DNA of 64,000 bases from Streptomyces sp. NRRL B-1347 (GCF_000720325.1 NZ_JOJM01000027.1:62001-126000), one strand, 5' to 3'; counted from the first letter of the stretch, positions 39,226 through 48,968 are shown. Notes: a model not told the origin generated them from the sequence alone. Numbers and translations are program-made.

Positions 39226-39468
39226 GAACTACCGCTATCAGCGCACACCTTCCGTGCCGTGCTGACGCGCGCCGGGCCACTCGAACGAGTCGGGGCGGGG
39301 GTGGCCGGATGCCTCAGCGACGCGGCCGGGCGAGCGGATCGGATCTCTCAGGGGGCGCGCCGGGCGGATGAGGCGCCCCTCCAGGGCACCGCTGCGGCCG
39401 CTCCAGGACGTAACCGCCGCCCCTGTAGGACGTGACCGCCATCCCTCTAGGGCATAGCCGCAGTCCCT

Positions 39469-41637
39469 CTAGGACGTTGCCGCGGCCCGGTGCTGTGCCC
39501 TGCTGACGTCGTACACCCCGGGTACGTTCCGCATCGCGCGCATCAGGCCAGGCAGGTGGGCGGCGTCCGGGAGTTGCAGGGTGTACGTGTGGCGGACGCG
39601 CTGCTGGCTGGGGGGCTCCACGGTCGCCGAGATGATGGCTGCGCCTTCCAGGGCGATGGCTTCGGTGAGGTCGGCGAGCAGGTGCGGCCTGCCGAACGAC
39701 TCGGCGATGAGCGTGACCCGGCACTCGGCGCTGTCCCCCCAGCGCACGCCCACCTCCGGGCGCCCCACGCCCTTCATGCGCGCCACCGCCGGGCAGCTGA
39801 CGCGGTGGACGGTGACGACGCCGCCGCGCACCGCGAAGCCCGTGACCTCGTCGGGCGGTACGGGCGTACAACAGCCCGCGAGGCGCACGGTCGCGCCCTC
39901 CCGGTCGACCACGACGTTCGCGGCGGCCGGGCGCAGGGCCGCCGGCACCGGCGGTCGGGGGGCGGACGCGGGCACCGCCGCCGGGGGCAGGTCCGCCGTC
40001 GCGGGCAGGCTGGGGGCCGGGGTCGGATGGGAGGCGAGCCAGCGCCGGATGGCGATCCGCGCGGCGGGCGTACGCGCGTGGTCGAGCCATTCGCGTGAGG
40101 GCCCGGAGGACGGGTCCTGCCCCATGAGGAGCTGCACCGAGTCGCCGTCCCGCAGGACCGTGCTGAGCGTCGCGAGGCGGCCGTTCACGCGCGCGCCGAT
40201 GCAGGCGTGGGCGTCCTCGCCGTACTGGGCGTACGCGGCGTCGACGCAGCTGGCGCCCGCGGGCAGCCCGAGCGTGCCGCCGTCGGGGCGGAAGACGGCG
40301 ATCTCGCGGTCCTGGGCGAGGTCCTCGCGGAGCGTGGACCAGAACGTGTCGGGGTCGGGCGCGGCCTGCTGCCATTCGAGGAGGCGCGAGAGCCAGCCGG
40401 GCCGGGTGGGGTCGGCGCGCTCGCCGTCGACGGGCTGCTCCTCCACGGGGGGCGCGTACGGGCTGCGCAGGGCGACGACGCCCGCCTCGGCGACGCGGTG
40501 CATCTTGTGGGTGCGGATGAGGACTTCGGCGACCTCGCCGTCGGGGCGCGCGACGGCCGTGTGCAACGACTGGTAGAGGTTGAACTTCGGTACGGCGATG
40601 AAGTCCTTGAACTCCGCCACGACCGGCGTGAAGCAGGTGTGCAGCTCGCCGAGCACCCCGTAGCAGTCGGCGTCCTCGGCGACGAGGACGAGCAGGCGTC
40701 CGAAGTCGGAGGGGCGCAGTCCGCCGCGTTTGCGGTGCACGCGGTGCACGGAGACGAAGTGGCGGGGCCTGATGAGCACTTCGGCCGTGATGCCCGCCTC
40801 GCGCAGCACGCCGCGCACCTCTTCGGCGATGTCCGCGAGCGGGTCGGAGCCGTCGGCGTTCTTCGCCGCGATGAGCCCCTCGACCGCCGCGTACTCCTCG
40901 GGGTGGAGGATCGCGAAGACGAGGTCCTCCAGCTCGGTCTTCAGGGCCTGCACGCCGAGCCGCTCGGCGAGCGGGATGAGCACGTCCCGGGTGACCTTGG
41001 CGATGCGCGCCTGCTTCTCGGGGCGCATCACGCCGAGGGTGCGCATGTTGTGCAGCCGGTCGGCGAGTTTGATCGACATCACGCGGACGTCGTTGCCGGT
41101 GGCCACGAGCATCTTGCGGAAGGTCTCGGGCTCGGCGGCCGCTCCGTAGTCGACCTTCTCCAGCTTGGTGACGCCGTCGACCAGATAGCACACGTCCTCG
41201 CCGAACTCGGTGCGCACCTGATCGAGCGTCACGTCCGTGTCCTCGACCGTGTCGTGGAGCAGGGACGCGGTCAGGGTGGTCGTCTCGGCGCCCAGTTGGG
41301 CCAGGATCAGGGTGACGGCGAGCGGGTGGGTGATGTACGGCTCGCCGCTCTTGCGCATCTGGCCGCGGTGCGAGGACTCCGCGAGGACGTAGGCGCGGCG
41401 CAGCGGCTCCAGGTCGGCGTCCGGGTGGTGGCCGCGGTGGGCCTCGGCGACGTGGCTGATCGCGTCCGGGACGCGGCCGCGCGCGGCGGTGCCGAGGAGC
41501 GCGGCCCAGCCGAGTCTGCGCAGGTCGAGCCGGGGGCGGGCGCGGCGCCGCTGGCCTGGGGATCCCGCTGTCGCCGGGGGTGGGCCCGAGGGCGTCGTGG
41601 GGCCGGGCGTCGCGGGATTCGTGGCCTCCGCACTCAT
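39469..41637 (-). CDS. rshA: RelA/SpoT family protein (RshA-like)
   Basis: (p)ppGpp-metabolising protein. The HD hydrolase domain is complete: LASLLHDTVEDTD-type motif and KLADRLHNMRTL. The synthetase domain is recognisable (FKDFIAVPKFNLYQSLHTAV) but diverged: RPRHFVSVHRVHRK for the usual nucleotide loop, DFGRLLVLV for DLVGIRILV, EVLIRT for EVQIRT, and the AAHWKYK block lost. TGS and ACT domains follow; an insert of ~50 Pro/Ala residues separates them. ATG 41637 has GGAGG five bases upstream. 722 residues. S. coelicolor has a relA paralogue elsewhere. Confidence 0.93.
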   Translation of the reverse strand: MSAEATNPATPGPTTPSGPPPATAGSPGQRRRARPRLDLRRLGWAALLGTAARGRVPDAISHVAEAHRGHHPDADLEPLRRAYVLAESSHRGQMRKSGEPYITHPLAVTLILAQLGAETTTLTASLLHDTVEDTDVTLDQVRTEFGEDVCYLVDGVTKLEKVDYGAAAEPETFRKMLVATGNDVRVMSIKLADRLHNMRTLGVMRPEKQARIAKVTRDVLIPLAERLGVQALKTELEDLVFAILHPEEYAAVEGLIAAKNADGSDPLADIAEEVRGVLREAGITAEVLIRPRHFVSVHRVHRKRGGLRPSDFGRLLVLVAEDADCYGVLGELHTCFTPVVAEFKDFIAVPKFNLYQSLHTAVARPDGEVAEVLIRTHKMHRVAEAGVVALRSPYAPPVEEQPVDGERADPTRPGWLSRLLEWQQAAPDPDTFWSTLREDLAQDREIAVFRPDGGTLGLPAGASCVDAAYAQYGEDAHACIGARVNGRLATLSTVLRDGDSVQLLMGQDPSSGPSREWLDHARTPAARIAIRRWLASHPTPAPSLPATADLPPAAVPASAPRPPVPAALRPAAANVVVDREGATVRLAGCCTPVPPDEVTGFAVRGGVVTVHRVSCPAVARMKGVGRPEVGVRWGDSAECRVTLIAESFGRPHLLADLTEAIALEGAAIISATVEPPSQQRVRHTYTLQLPDAAHLPGLMRAMRNVPGVYDVSRAQHRAAATS

Positions 41638-42058
41638 GGGCACCTCCGGCAGCTCCGACCGGCGGTGTACGAACGGCAGCCTGCTCCGTCCGGGCCGGTG
41701 CTTGATGCTACCGAGCCCATCACGCGGTGCTGACCCGCTCTCGCCGAGCGTGAAACGGATCACCCATTCGAGCGACAGTTCTGTGAAGTGCTGTTTCGAG
41801 TGATGATTCGACTGGGACGAGTACTGATTCGACACCAGGGAGCCCCATCGTGACGGGGCAGCCTCCCGTTTCGACTGTTTCACCCGCCGTACGGGCGCCC
41901 GGCGGCGCCGGAAGCGGTTGCGCGGTGTGGGTGCGGCCACGTGGCGCAGAGACGGCGCCCTGACGCTCCGCAGGGGGCCCGGAGCGTCCGTCGCGGGTTC
42001 ACGGGTCCGCGCCGGGCACGGGGCCCGTCGCGGCACTCCTCGCGCGCGTGCGGCAGCC
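41638..42058. other. 421-bp intergenic region upstream of rshA
   Basis: No gene seen. Contains five ATTCG or TTTCG words at 41766, 41794, 41806, 41827 and 41869, and a small GCCCC/GGGGC hairpin at about 41842-41859. The AT-rich middle probably holds the rshA promoter, reading left. Confidence 0.5.
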
Positions 42059-42949
42059 TCAGCGCGTGACGGCGGCCAGCCACTCCGGGTCGATCTCGCC
42101 TTCGGCGACGATCACGGCGGGGCCCGTCATCTCGATCTCGCCGTCGGGCCGCTCGGTGATCACCAGGGTGCCGCCGAGCACGTCCACGGTGTACGTCACC
42201 GGGGTGCCGGTCGTCGCGGGGTCCAGGCCGTCCCTGCGGGCCGCGGCGACGGCGACGGCGCACGCGCCCGTGCCGCACGAGCGGGTCTCGCCGACGCCGC
42301 GCTCGTGGACGCGCATGGCGACGTGGCGGGGGCCTCGGTCGACCACGAACTCCACGTTCACCCCGTCCGGGTACGCGGTGGCCGGGGTGAACGGCGGCGG
42401 GTCGTAGAGGGTGCCCGCGTGCGCCAGGTCGGCCACGAAGGCGACGGCGTGGGGGTTGCCCATGTTCACGTTGCGGGCGGGCCAGTGGCGGTCGTCCACG
42501 GAGACCGTGACGTCGCCTTCGGGGAGTGCGGCCTTGCCCATGGCGACGGTGACGTCCCCGTCCGGGCCGCCGGGGGCCGCGGGCTTGGCGATGTGCACGC
42601 GCTTCACTCCGCCCCGGGTGGCCACGGCCAAGTCGCCCTCGCTGACGAGCCCGGCGCGCTGGAGGTAGCGCGCGAACACGCGCACGCCATTGCCGCACAT
42701 CTCGACGATCGAGCCGTCCGCGTTGCGGTAGTCCATGAACCACTCGGCCTCGGCGGCCAGATGCCGCGCGTCCGGGTGCGCGGCGGAGCGCACGACGTGC
42801 AGCAGGCCGTCGCCACCGATGCCCGCGCGCCGGTCGCACAGGGCGGCGACGGCGGTCGGGGACAGCTCGATGGTGTTGTCGGCGTCGGGGACGATCACGA
42901 AGTCGTTCTCGGTCCCGTGCCCCTTGAGGAAGGCGATCGGCGTGCTCAT
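42059..42949 (-). CDS. dapF: Diaminopimelate epimerase
   Basis: Converts LL- to meso-diaminopimelate for lysine and peptidoglycan. N-terminus KGHGTENDFVIVPD is the family start; catalytic Cys pair is in EMCGNGVRVFARY and RSCGTGACAVAVA. 296 residues, normal. Follows the small membrane protein and miaA on the same strand; the miaA-dapF-hflX grouping is conserved in actinobacteria. Confidence 0.97.
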   Translation of the reverse strand: MSTPIAFLKGHGTENDFVIVPDADNTIELSPTAVAALCDRRAGIGGDGLLHVVRSAAHPDARHLAAEAEWFMDYRNADGSIVEMCGNGVRVFARYLQRAGLVSEGDLAVATRGGVKRVHIAKPAAPGGPDGDVTVAMGKAALPEGDVTVSVDDRHWPARNVNMGNPHAVAFVADLAHAGTLYDPPPFTPATAYPDGVNVEFVVDRGPRHVAMRVHERGVGETRSCGTGACAVAVAAARRDGLDPATTGTPVTYTVDVLGGTLVITERPDGEIEMTGPAVIVAEGEIDPEWLAAVTR

Positions 42950-43010
42950 TCCTCGATCGTACGGGGTGGGTACGACACCGGCGGGAGAGCGGTCCGGCGC
43001 AGCGTCCGGC

Positions 43011-43502
43011 TCAGCGGAGCCGGGCCACCCGCCACACCGCGAGGACGGCGGCGACGGCGACGACCAGGGTGTACGCGGAGACCACCCGCCAGTCCGGGCG
43101 CCGCCCCGAGCCGCGCTCCGGCAGGCCCGGCCAGGTGTAGCCGACGCGGCGGGCGGCCATCATGCCCCAGCCCGCCGCGCAGGAGCTGATCAGCAGCCCG
43201 AGCATGGCGACCACGGCACCGCCGTCGCCGAACTCGAAGGCCAGCGGGAAGGCGAACATCAGGGAGCCGACGGCGGCGAGGATCACGATCGGGGCGAGCT
43301 GCCAGATGCGCAGTCTGCGCTGGGGGCGCAGTTCGACCTCGACCTCGGGCTCCGCGGCCAGCTCGGCCTCGGTGGGTCCGTCGTCGGTCACGCCACCCAC
43401 GGTCACGTCCTGGTCGTCCGGGCCGTCCGGGCTGAGCCGCGCCCCGTCAGGAGCGGTGTGCCGCTCGCCGTCATGTGCGGTGTCACGAGGGCCGGCCTCC
43501 AT
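43011..43502 (-). CDS. Small membrane protein
   Basis: Unknown function. An acidic N-terminal half (~75 residues) is followed by three predicted membrane segments: LAPIVILAAVGSLMFAFPLA, VVAMLGLLISSCAAGWGMMA and VVSAYTLVVAVAAVLAVWRV. ATG 43502 has GGGAGG ten bases upstream; GTG 43508 and ATG 43559 are alternatives. It lies between miaA and dapF on the same strand, 108 bp from miaA. Confidence 0.72.
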   Translation of the reverse strand: MEAGPRDTAHDGERHTAPDGARLSPDGPDDQDVTVGGVTDDGPTEAELAAEPEVEVELRPQRRLRIWQLAPIVILAAVGSLMFAFPLAFEFGDGGAVVAMLGLLISSCAAGWGMMAARRVGYTWPGLPERGSGRRPDWRVVSAYTLVVAVAAVLAVWRVARLR

Positions 43503-43609
43503 CGCCACGCGCCCTCCCACTTCGGACTCCACTGGTCGATCGATGGTCGATGATGGCACGGCGTCAGGTGCCGCGATGACCGGCGGAGCGTCCCGATGCC
43601 ATCACGTGA

Positions 43610-44548
43610 TCAGGCTGTGACCGCTCGTTCGACCAACGCCACTGCTTGCCCGGGGAGTTCCCCGCGGTCGGCGACCGCTCCGCTGAGCCAGTGCACCCGG
43701 GGGTCGCGGCGGAACCACGAGTCCTGACGGCGCGCGAAGCGCTTGGTGGCGCGTACGGTTTCGGTGCGCGCTTCTTCCTCGGTGCACTCCCCCGCGAGCG
43801 CCGCGAGGACCTGCTGATACCCGAGCGCGCGGGACGCCGTGCGCCCCTCCCGCAGTCCCTGCGCCTCCAGCGTGCGCACCTCGTCGACGAGCCCCGCCTC
43901 CCACATGCGGTCCACGCGCACGGCGATGCGTTCGTCCAGCTCGGGCCGGCCCACGTCGACGCCGATCTGCACGGTGTCGTACACGGACTCGTGGCTGGGC
44001 AGGTTGGCGGTGAAGGGCTTCCCCGTGATCTCGATGACCTCCAGGGCGCGGACGATCCGGCGGCCGTTGCCGGGCAGGATCGCCCGGGCCGCGTCGGGGT
44101 CGGCGGCGGCGAGCCGGGCGTGCAGCGCGCCGGGGCCGTGCAGTTCCAGCTCCGCCTCCAGACGGGCGCGCACGGCGGGGTCGGTGCCGGGGAAGTCCAG
44201 GTGGTCCACGGCCCCCCTGACGTACAGGCCGGAGCCGCCGACGAGGATCGGCCACCGGCCGTCGGCGAGCAGCCGGTCGATCTCGGCGCGCGCCAGCTTC
44301 TGGTACTCGGCGACGCTCGCCGCCTCGGTGACGTCCCAGATGTCCAGGAGGTGATGCGGGACGCCGTCGCGCTCGGCGGGCGTCAGCTTGGCGGTACCGA
44401 TGTCCATCCCCCGGTACAGCTGCATCGAGTCGGCGTTGACGACTTCGCCGCCGAGATGCTGCGCAAGGAAGACTCCCAGATCGGACTTTCCGGCCGCGGT
44501 GGGCCCGACGACGGCGATGACCCGCGGGGCGGGGGCTGCACTACTCAC
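43610..44548 (-). CDS. miaA: tRNA dimethylallyltransferase
   Basis: Adds dimethylallyl to A37 of tRNAs reading UNN codons; the product is the substrate of MiaB, encoded at 46364-47887. P-loop VVGPTAAGKSDLGV at the N-terminus, then NADSMQLYRGMDIGTAK, PILVGGSGLYVRG, GNGRRIVRALEV and the C-terminal KRFARRQDSWFRRD. GTG 44548 gives 312 residues, normal length. Confidence 0.97.
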   Translation of the reverse strand: MSSAAPAPRVIAVVGPTAAGKSDLGVFLAQHLGGEVVNADSMQLYRGMDIGTAKLTPAERDGVPHHLLDIWDVTEAASVAEYQKLARAEIDRLLADGRWPILVGGSGLYVRGAVDHLDFPGTDPAVRARLEAELELHGPGALHARLAAADPDAARAILPGNGRRIVRALEVIEITGKPFTANLPSHESVYDTVQIGVDVGRPELDERIAVRVDRMWEAGLVDEVRTLEAQGLREGRTASRALGYQQVLAALAGECTEEEARTETVRATKRFARRQDSWFRRDPRVHWLSGAVADRGELPGQAVALVERAVTA

Positions 44549-44729
44549 CGCCCCAGTCTCGCAAATCACGCCGCGACTGCCCGAACGAGCTACGTGACGG
44601 CACGGCCGCGGGGTCGTTGCCTGTTGCGAGGTCCCGGCCGCCGGTTTCGAGGCCGGTAACCCGGGCGACGCAATCTGACGCACCGGGCGGCGCGGGATTT
44701 CGCCCACACGAGTAACGTATGGAGTAGTA

Positions 44730-45041
44730 ATGGGTGTTTTTTCACGGTTCCGCCGCAAGAAGTCCGAGGCATCGGCTGAGGAGGCAGCGGCGGCGACGCT
44801 CACGGCGGAGCCGGAGGGTGCCGCGGAGTCTTCCGATGCCACGGAGGCCGCCGAGACCGAGGCGGCCGCCGAGGGCGATGCCACGAGTGAGGCGAAGGGC
44901 GAGGCCGAGGGCGGCAAGGACGATACGGGCGACAAGGCGGAGGCCACCGAGGCGGCCGCCACGGAGAACGTGGAGATCCCCAAGCAGCAGTCCGCCCAGG
45001 AGGCGGCCGACAACGAGGCCGGTGAGGGCGCCCGTAAGTGA
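44730..45041 (+). CDS. Small acidic low-complexity protein
   Basis: Function not recognised. A short basic head (MGVFSRFRRKKSE) precedes ~85 residues dominated by Glu, Ala, Asp and Thr; the end is basic again. No membrane segment. It lies in the miaA-miaB interval, divergent from miaA by 181 bp and 24 bp before the next gene, so they are likely cotranscribed. Codon positions are consistent with real translation, and the ATG is the only good start. Confidence 0.65.
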   Translation: MGVFSRFRRKKSEASAEEAAAATLTAEPEGAAESSDATEAAETEAAAEGDATSEAKGEAEGGKDDTGDKAEATEAAATENVEIPKQQSAQEAADNEAGEGARK

Positions 45042-45065
45042 CTCCCGGTGAGGGAAGGTGAACCC

Positions 45066-45341
45066 ATGGGCTTCCTGCAGAATCTGAAAGCCAAGCTCGC
45101 CCCCGCGAAGGACAAGGTCTCCGGCCTCGCGCAGCAGCACGGGGACAAGATCGACCAGGGTCTGGACAAGGCCGCGAAGATGGTCGACAGCAAGACCAAG
45201 GGCAAGTACAGCGACAAGATCCAGACGGGGACGGGCAAGGCGAAGGACGCCCTGGATCGCCTCGCCGGGAGCCAGGACGGCAAGGGCACGGGGGACGGCA
45301 CGACTCCCCCGTCGTCGCCGTCACCCCCGTCGGCCTCGTGA
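45066..45341 (+). CDS. MT0933-like antitoxin family protein
   Basis: Resembles the small actinobacterial family named after the MT0933/Rv0909 antitoxin: MGFLQNLKAKLAPAKDKVSG, then a Lys-rich amphipathic helix region with HGDKIDQGLDKAAKMVDSKT and KYSDKIQTGTGKAKDAL. 91 residues. ATG 45066 has AAGG seven bases upstream. No SRPBCC-type toxin gene (the Rv0910 partner) is adjacent, so a toxin-antitoxin role is doubtful here. Confidence 0.8.
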   Translation: MGFLQNLKAKLAPAKDKVSGLAQQHGDKIDQGLDKAAKMVDSKTKGKYSDKIQTGTGKAKDALDRLAGSQDGKGTGDGTTPPSSPSPPSAS

Positions 45342-45352
45342 ACACACCGACG

Positions 45353-45387
45353 GACGGCCGTGAAGCGCGCTCAGCTTCACGGCCGTC
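45353..45387. terminator. Terminator of the acidic/antitoxin-like pair
   Basis: Perfect 14-bp stem, GACGGCCGTGAAGC (45353-45366) and GCTTCACGGCCGTC (45374-45387), 7-base loop, 11 bp after the stop and facing the convergent gene ending at 45537. Confidence 0.85.
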
Positions 45388-45536
45388 GGCGTGTGCGGGA
45401 GGCGTACGGCCGTCGGCGTGAGCGGGAGCGAGCGCTCCACGGGGACCGCTCCACTGGGGCCGGGCCGCTGGGGCCGGGCCGCCGAGGCCGAGCGGCCGCC
45501 AGGCCGCCGCCGGGCCGCCGTCCAGGGCGTGCCCGC

Positions 45537-46262
45537 CTAGGACCAGGCCGCCACCAGATAGCCCACGCCGTACGGCGCGTCGTCGAAGAGCAGGGCACCG
45601 CGCAGGCCCGCCCCCTCGGCGGCGCCCGCGAGCACCTGCCAGGGCGCCCGGCCCGCGGCCTTCAGCTCGTACGCCAGCTCGGCGTCCAAGGTCTTGAGCG
45701 CCGCCACGTCCGCCGCGCCGAGCGACTCGGCGACGCGCGCGTCGAAGCCCTCCGCCCGGTGGTCGAGATAGCCGGGCGCCTTCAGCGTGCGGCAGGCACT
45801 GGCGTCGCCCATCACGAGGAGCGCCACCCGGTCGGCGCGGGCGGCGATGCTCTCCCCGCTCTGGATACACCGCTCGGGCGCGAGAGGTTCCCCCACGCCG
45901 AGGCCCTCCACGGGCGCGGCCGACCACTCCGTGCGGCCGAGCAGCCATCCGGCGACAGCGAGGGACGTCGGAAGCCCGTGCTCCGACGCCGTGGCGCCCT
46001 GCCCGGCGGGCGCATCGCCGAGTGTGACGTCGAGGTCCACGCCGAATCCGCGGAACGATCCGGGAGCGCCCTGCGCGTGGGGGCCGCGGCCGCTCTCTTC
46101 GGCGGGGCCGACGACCACCAGGAGGTCCGGCCGGGAGGCCGCGAGGACGGCGAGCGCGTCCGAGCAGGCCGCGCGCGCGGCGTCCAGCTCCGGAGCGGCG
46201 CCCGCGGCGACCTCGGGCACGAGCAACGGCGGGCAGGGACAGACGGCAGCGGCGACAAGCAT
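45537..46262 (-). CDS. Class III extradiol dioxygenase-like (LigB fold) protein
   Basis: Resembles the actinobacterial Rv2728c-type proteins found between miaA and miaB. Starts MLVAAAVCPCPPLLVPEVA, the position where metal-binding LigB enzymes usually have His; here there is Cys, so iron binding is doubtful. LLVVVGPAEESG, LLVMGDASACRT and the end GALLFDDAPYGVGYLVAAW follow the fold. 241 residues. 101 bp after miaB on the same strand. Activity unknown. Confidence 0.82.
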   Translation of the reverse strand: MLVAAAVCPCPPLLVPEVAAGAAPELDAARAACSDALAVLAASRPDLLVVVGPAEESGRGPHAQGAPGSFRGFGVDLDVTLGDAPAGQGATASEHGLPTSLAVAGWLLGRTEWSAAPVEGLGVGEPLAPERCIQSGESIAARADRVALLVMGDASACRTLKAPGYLDHRAEGFDARVAESLGAADVAALKTLDAELAYELKAAGRAPWQVLAGAAEGAGLRGALLFDDAPYGVGYLVAAWS

Positions 46263-46363
46263 GATCCGCAGCGTAACGCGCCCCGCCGACAGCGGAGAGC
46301 CCGGCGGCCGAACGCGGGGCCAGGCGGACCGGGCGCCACAGGGGGGCGCCCGGTCGTGAACCG

Positions 46364-47887
46364 TCAGTCGAGGGCGCAGCCGCCGCCCGTCGCCACCGGC
46401 AGGGGCTCCGGGACGCCCACCGTAGGGAGGCCGAGCAGCACGCCGGCCGGCTTCGCGGCCTCGGCGGCGTTGCGCTTCTCCCAGGCGTCGCCCGCGCGCG
46501 TGCGGCGCACGTCGAGGGTGGGGCCCTCGGCGAGCAGGTGGTGCGGCGCCGCGTACGTCACCTCGACGGTCACCACGTCACCCGGGCGCACCTCGGCGTC
46601 CGGCTTGGTGAAGTGGACCAGGCGGTTGTCGGGGGCGCGGCCGGAGAGGCGGTGCGTGGCGCCGTCCTTGCGGCCCTCGCCCTCGGCGACCATGAGCTCC
46701 AGGGTGCGGCCGACCTGCTTCTTGTTCTCGTCCCAGGAGATCTCCTCCTGGAGGGCCACCAGGCGCTCGTAGCGCGCCTGCACGACCTCCTTGGGGATCT
46801 GGCCCTCCATGTCGGCGGCGGGGGTGCCGGGCCGCTTGGAGTACTGGAAGGTGAAGGCCTGGGCGAAGCGGGCCTCGCGGACCACGTGCAGGGTCTGCTC
46901 GAAGTCCTCCTCGGTCTCCCCGGGGAAGCCCACGATGATGTCCGTGGTGATGGCCGCGTGCGGAATGGCGGCGCGGACCTTCTCGATGATGCCGAGGTAG
47001 CGCTCCTGGCGGTAGGAGCGGCGCATCGCCTTCAGGACGGGGTCCGAGCCGGACTGCAGCGGCATGTGCAGCTGGGGCATCACGTTCGGCGTCTCGGCCA
47101 TCGCGGCGATCACGTCGTCCGTGAAGTCGCGCGGGTGCGGCGAGGTGAAGCGGACCCGCTCCAGGCCCTCGATGGCGCCGCAGGCGCGCAGCAGCTTGCT
47201 GAAGGCCTCCCGGTCGCCGATGTCGGAGCCGTACGCGTTGACGTTCTGCCCGAGGAGCGTGATCTCGGAGACGCCCTCGGCGACGAGGGCCTCGATCTCG
47301 GCGAGGATGTCGCCGGTCCTGCGGTCCTTCTCCTTGCCGCGCAGGGCGGGCACGATGCAGAAGGTGCAGGTGTTGTTGCAGCCGACGGAGATCGACACCC
47401 ACGCCGCGTACGCGCTCTCGCGGCGCGTGGGCAGCGTCGAGGGGAACGCCTCCAGGGACTCGGCGATCTCGATCTGCGCCTCTTCCTGGACGCGGGCCCG
47501 CTCCAGGAGGACCGGCAGCTTGCCGATGTTGTGCGTACCGAAGACGACGTCGACCCAGGGGGCCTTCTTGACGATGGTGTCCCGGTCCTTCTGCGCCAGG
47601 CAGCCGCCGACGGCGATCTGCATGCCGGGGCGCGAGGCCTTCCTCGGGGCGAGGCGGCCGAGGTTGCCGTACAGGCGGTTGTCGGCGTTCTCACGCACCG
47701 CGCACGTGTTGAAGACCACGACGTCGGCGTCGCCGTCGGAGCCTTCGGGGGCGCGCACGTACCCCGCGCCCTCCAGGAGCCCGGAGAGGCGCTCGGAGTC
47801 GTGGACGTTCATCTGGCACCCGTAGGTGCGCACCTCGTAGGTCTTCAATCCGTCCACTGCTCCACCAGCCACGTCGTCACCGCTCAC
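46364..47887 (-). CDS. miaB: tRNA-2-methylthio-N6-dimethylallyladenosine synthase
   Basis: Radical-SAM methylthiotransferase modifying i6A37 in tRNA. UPF0004 domain Cys are in [23 protein letters not shown] and VGGCLAQKD. The radical SAM cluster is [22 protein letters not shown] domain closes the protein ([13 protein letters not shown] onward). GTG 47887; 507 residues. Partner of miaA 1.8 kb downstream. Confidence 0.97.
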   Translation of the reverse strand: MSGDDVAGGAVDGLKTYEVRTYGCQMNVHDSERLSGLLEGAGYVRAPEGSDGDADVVVFNTCAVRENADNRLYGNLGRLAPRKASRPGMQIAVGGCLAQKDRDTIVKKAPWVDVVFGTHNIGKLPVLLERARVQEEAQIEIAESLEAFPSTLPTRRESAYAAWVSISVGCNNTCTFCIVPALRGKEKDRRTGDILAEIEALVAEGVSEITLLGQNVNAYGSDIGDREAFSKLLRACGAIEGLERVRFTSPHPRDFTDDVIAAMAETPNVMPQLHMPLQSGSDPVLKAMRRSYRQERYLGIIEKVRAAIPHAAITTDIIVGFPGETEEDFEQTLHVVREARFAQAFTFQYSKRPGTPAADMEGQIPKEVVQARYERLVALQEEISWDENKKQVGRTLELMVAEGEGRKDGATHRLSGRAPDNRLVHFTKPDAEVRPGDVVTVEVTYAAPHHLLAEGPTLDVRRTRAGDAWEKRNAAEAAKPAGVLLGLPTVGVPEPLPVATGGGCALD

Positions 47888-48092
47888 CCGTCCAGGGTAA
47901 GGGCTTGGATCAGTACACCGTGCGGAGCGGCCGCGCGGCCCCGGTCCTACGGGGTCAGCGGCTCGGCGCGGGCCTCCCGGGACCGAGACGGGCGAGCCCT
48001 TGTGACGGTCCGTGCCGGAGCACCCAACTCACCCCGCTAGATTGCGTGTTGACATCCGCACCGGCCCACCCCTCGCGCCAGGAGACGATCAC

Positions 48093-48962
48093 GTGACCGG
48101 GAACCCCTCCCCTGAGGCTCCACGGAGCGCCCAGGACCCGTCCCTCAAGGACGCAGCCGACGCCGTACGGAGCCGGATCAACACCGCGCAGCCGCACACG
48201 GCACGGATCTGGAACTACTGGCTCGGCGGCAAGGACAACTACGCCGTCGACCGCGAGGCGGGCGACCGCATCCGCGAGCTGCACCCCGGGATCGGTGACT
48301 ACGCGCGCGCGGACCGGCTGTTCCTGGGCCGCGCGGTGCGCCACCTGGTGACCGACTGCGGGGTGCGCCAGTTCCTCGACATCGGCACCGGCCTGCCGAC
48401 GGCCGACAACACGCATGAGGTGGCCCAGCGGATCGCCCCGGAGTCACGCATCGTCTACGTGGACAACGATCCGCTGGTCCTCACCCACGCGCGTGCCCTG
48501 CTGACCAGTTCCCCGGAGGGGCGCACCGACTATCTGGACGCCGACATGAGGGACGTCGAGAGCGTCCTGAAGCACGCGGCGCGGATCCTGGACTTCAGTG
48601 AGCCGGTCGCATTGATGCTCCTGGGGGTCGTGATTTTCATCGACGACGACCAGGAGGCCTACGGTCTCGTACGCCGCCTCATGGACGCCCTGCCCGCCGG
48701 GAGCCATCTGGTGCTGTCGCACACGATCACCAGCCCGGCGATGCCGGACGTGGACGCGGCGGTGGCCTTCTGGAACGAGCACGGCACTCCGAAGCTGACG
48801 CAGCGCACACCCGACCGGGTGGCCCGGTTCTTCGACGGCCTCGACCTGCTGGAGCCCGGCGTGGTCTCGTGCTCGCGCTGGCGCCCGGAGGGTGCCGACG
48901 ACGACCCGGAGGCGCTGCCGGACGAGGTGGCCATGTACGCGGGCGTGGCCCGCAAGAGCTGA
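48093..48962 (+). CDS. SAM-dependent methyltransferase, DUF574 family
   Basis: Streptomyces-abundant family of predicted methyltransferases with unknown targets. SARIWNYWLGGKDNYAVDRE-type opening (here TARIWNYWLGGKDNYAVD), SAM-binding FLDIGTGLPTADNTHEVAQ and VYVDNDPLVLTHARALL. GTG 48093 has AGGAG nine bases upstream. 289 residues. Monocistronic, convergent with the next gene. Confidence 0.93.
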   Translation: MTGNPSPEAPRSAQDPSLKDAADAVRSRINTAQPHTARIWNYWLGGKDNYAVDREAGDRIRELHPGIGDYARADRLFLGRAVRHLVTDCGVRQFLDIGTGLPTADNTHEVAQRIAPESRIVYVDNDPLVLTHARALLTSSPEGRTDYLDADMRDVESVLKHAARILDFSEPVALMLLGVVIFIDDDQEAYGLVRRLMDALPAGSHLVLSHTITSPAMPDVDAAVAFWNEHGTPKLTQRTPDRVARFFDGLDLLEPGVVSCSRWRPEGADDDPEALPDEVAMYAGVARKS

Positions 48963-48968
48963 GCCGGA

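Noticed and set aside
45066..45341. Toxin-antitoxin module
   Set aside because: Only the antitoxin-family half is present; neighbours are housekeeping genes and a low-complexity protein.
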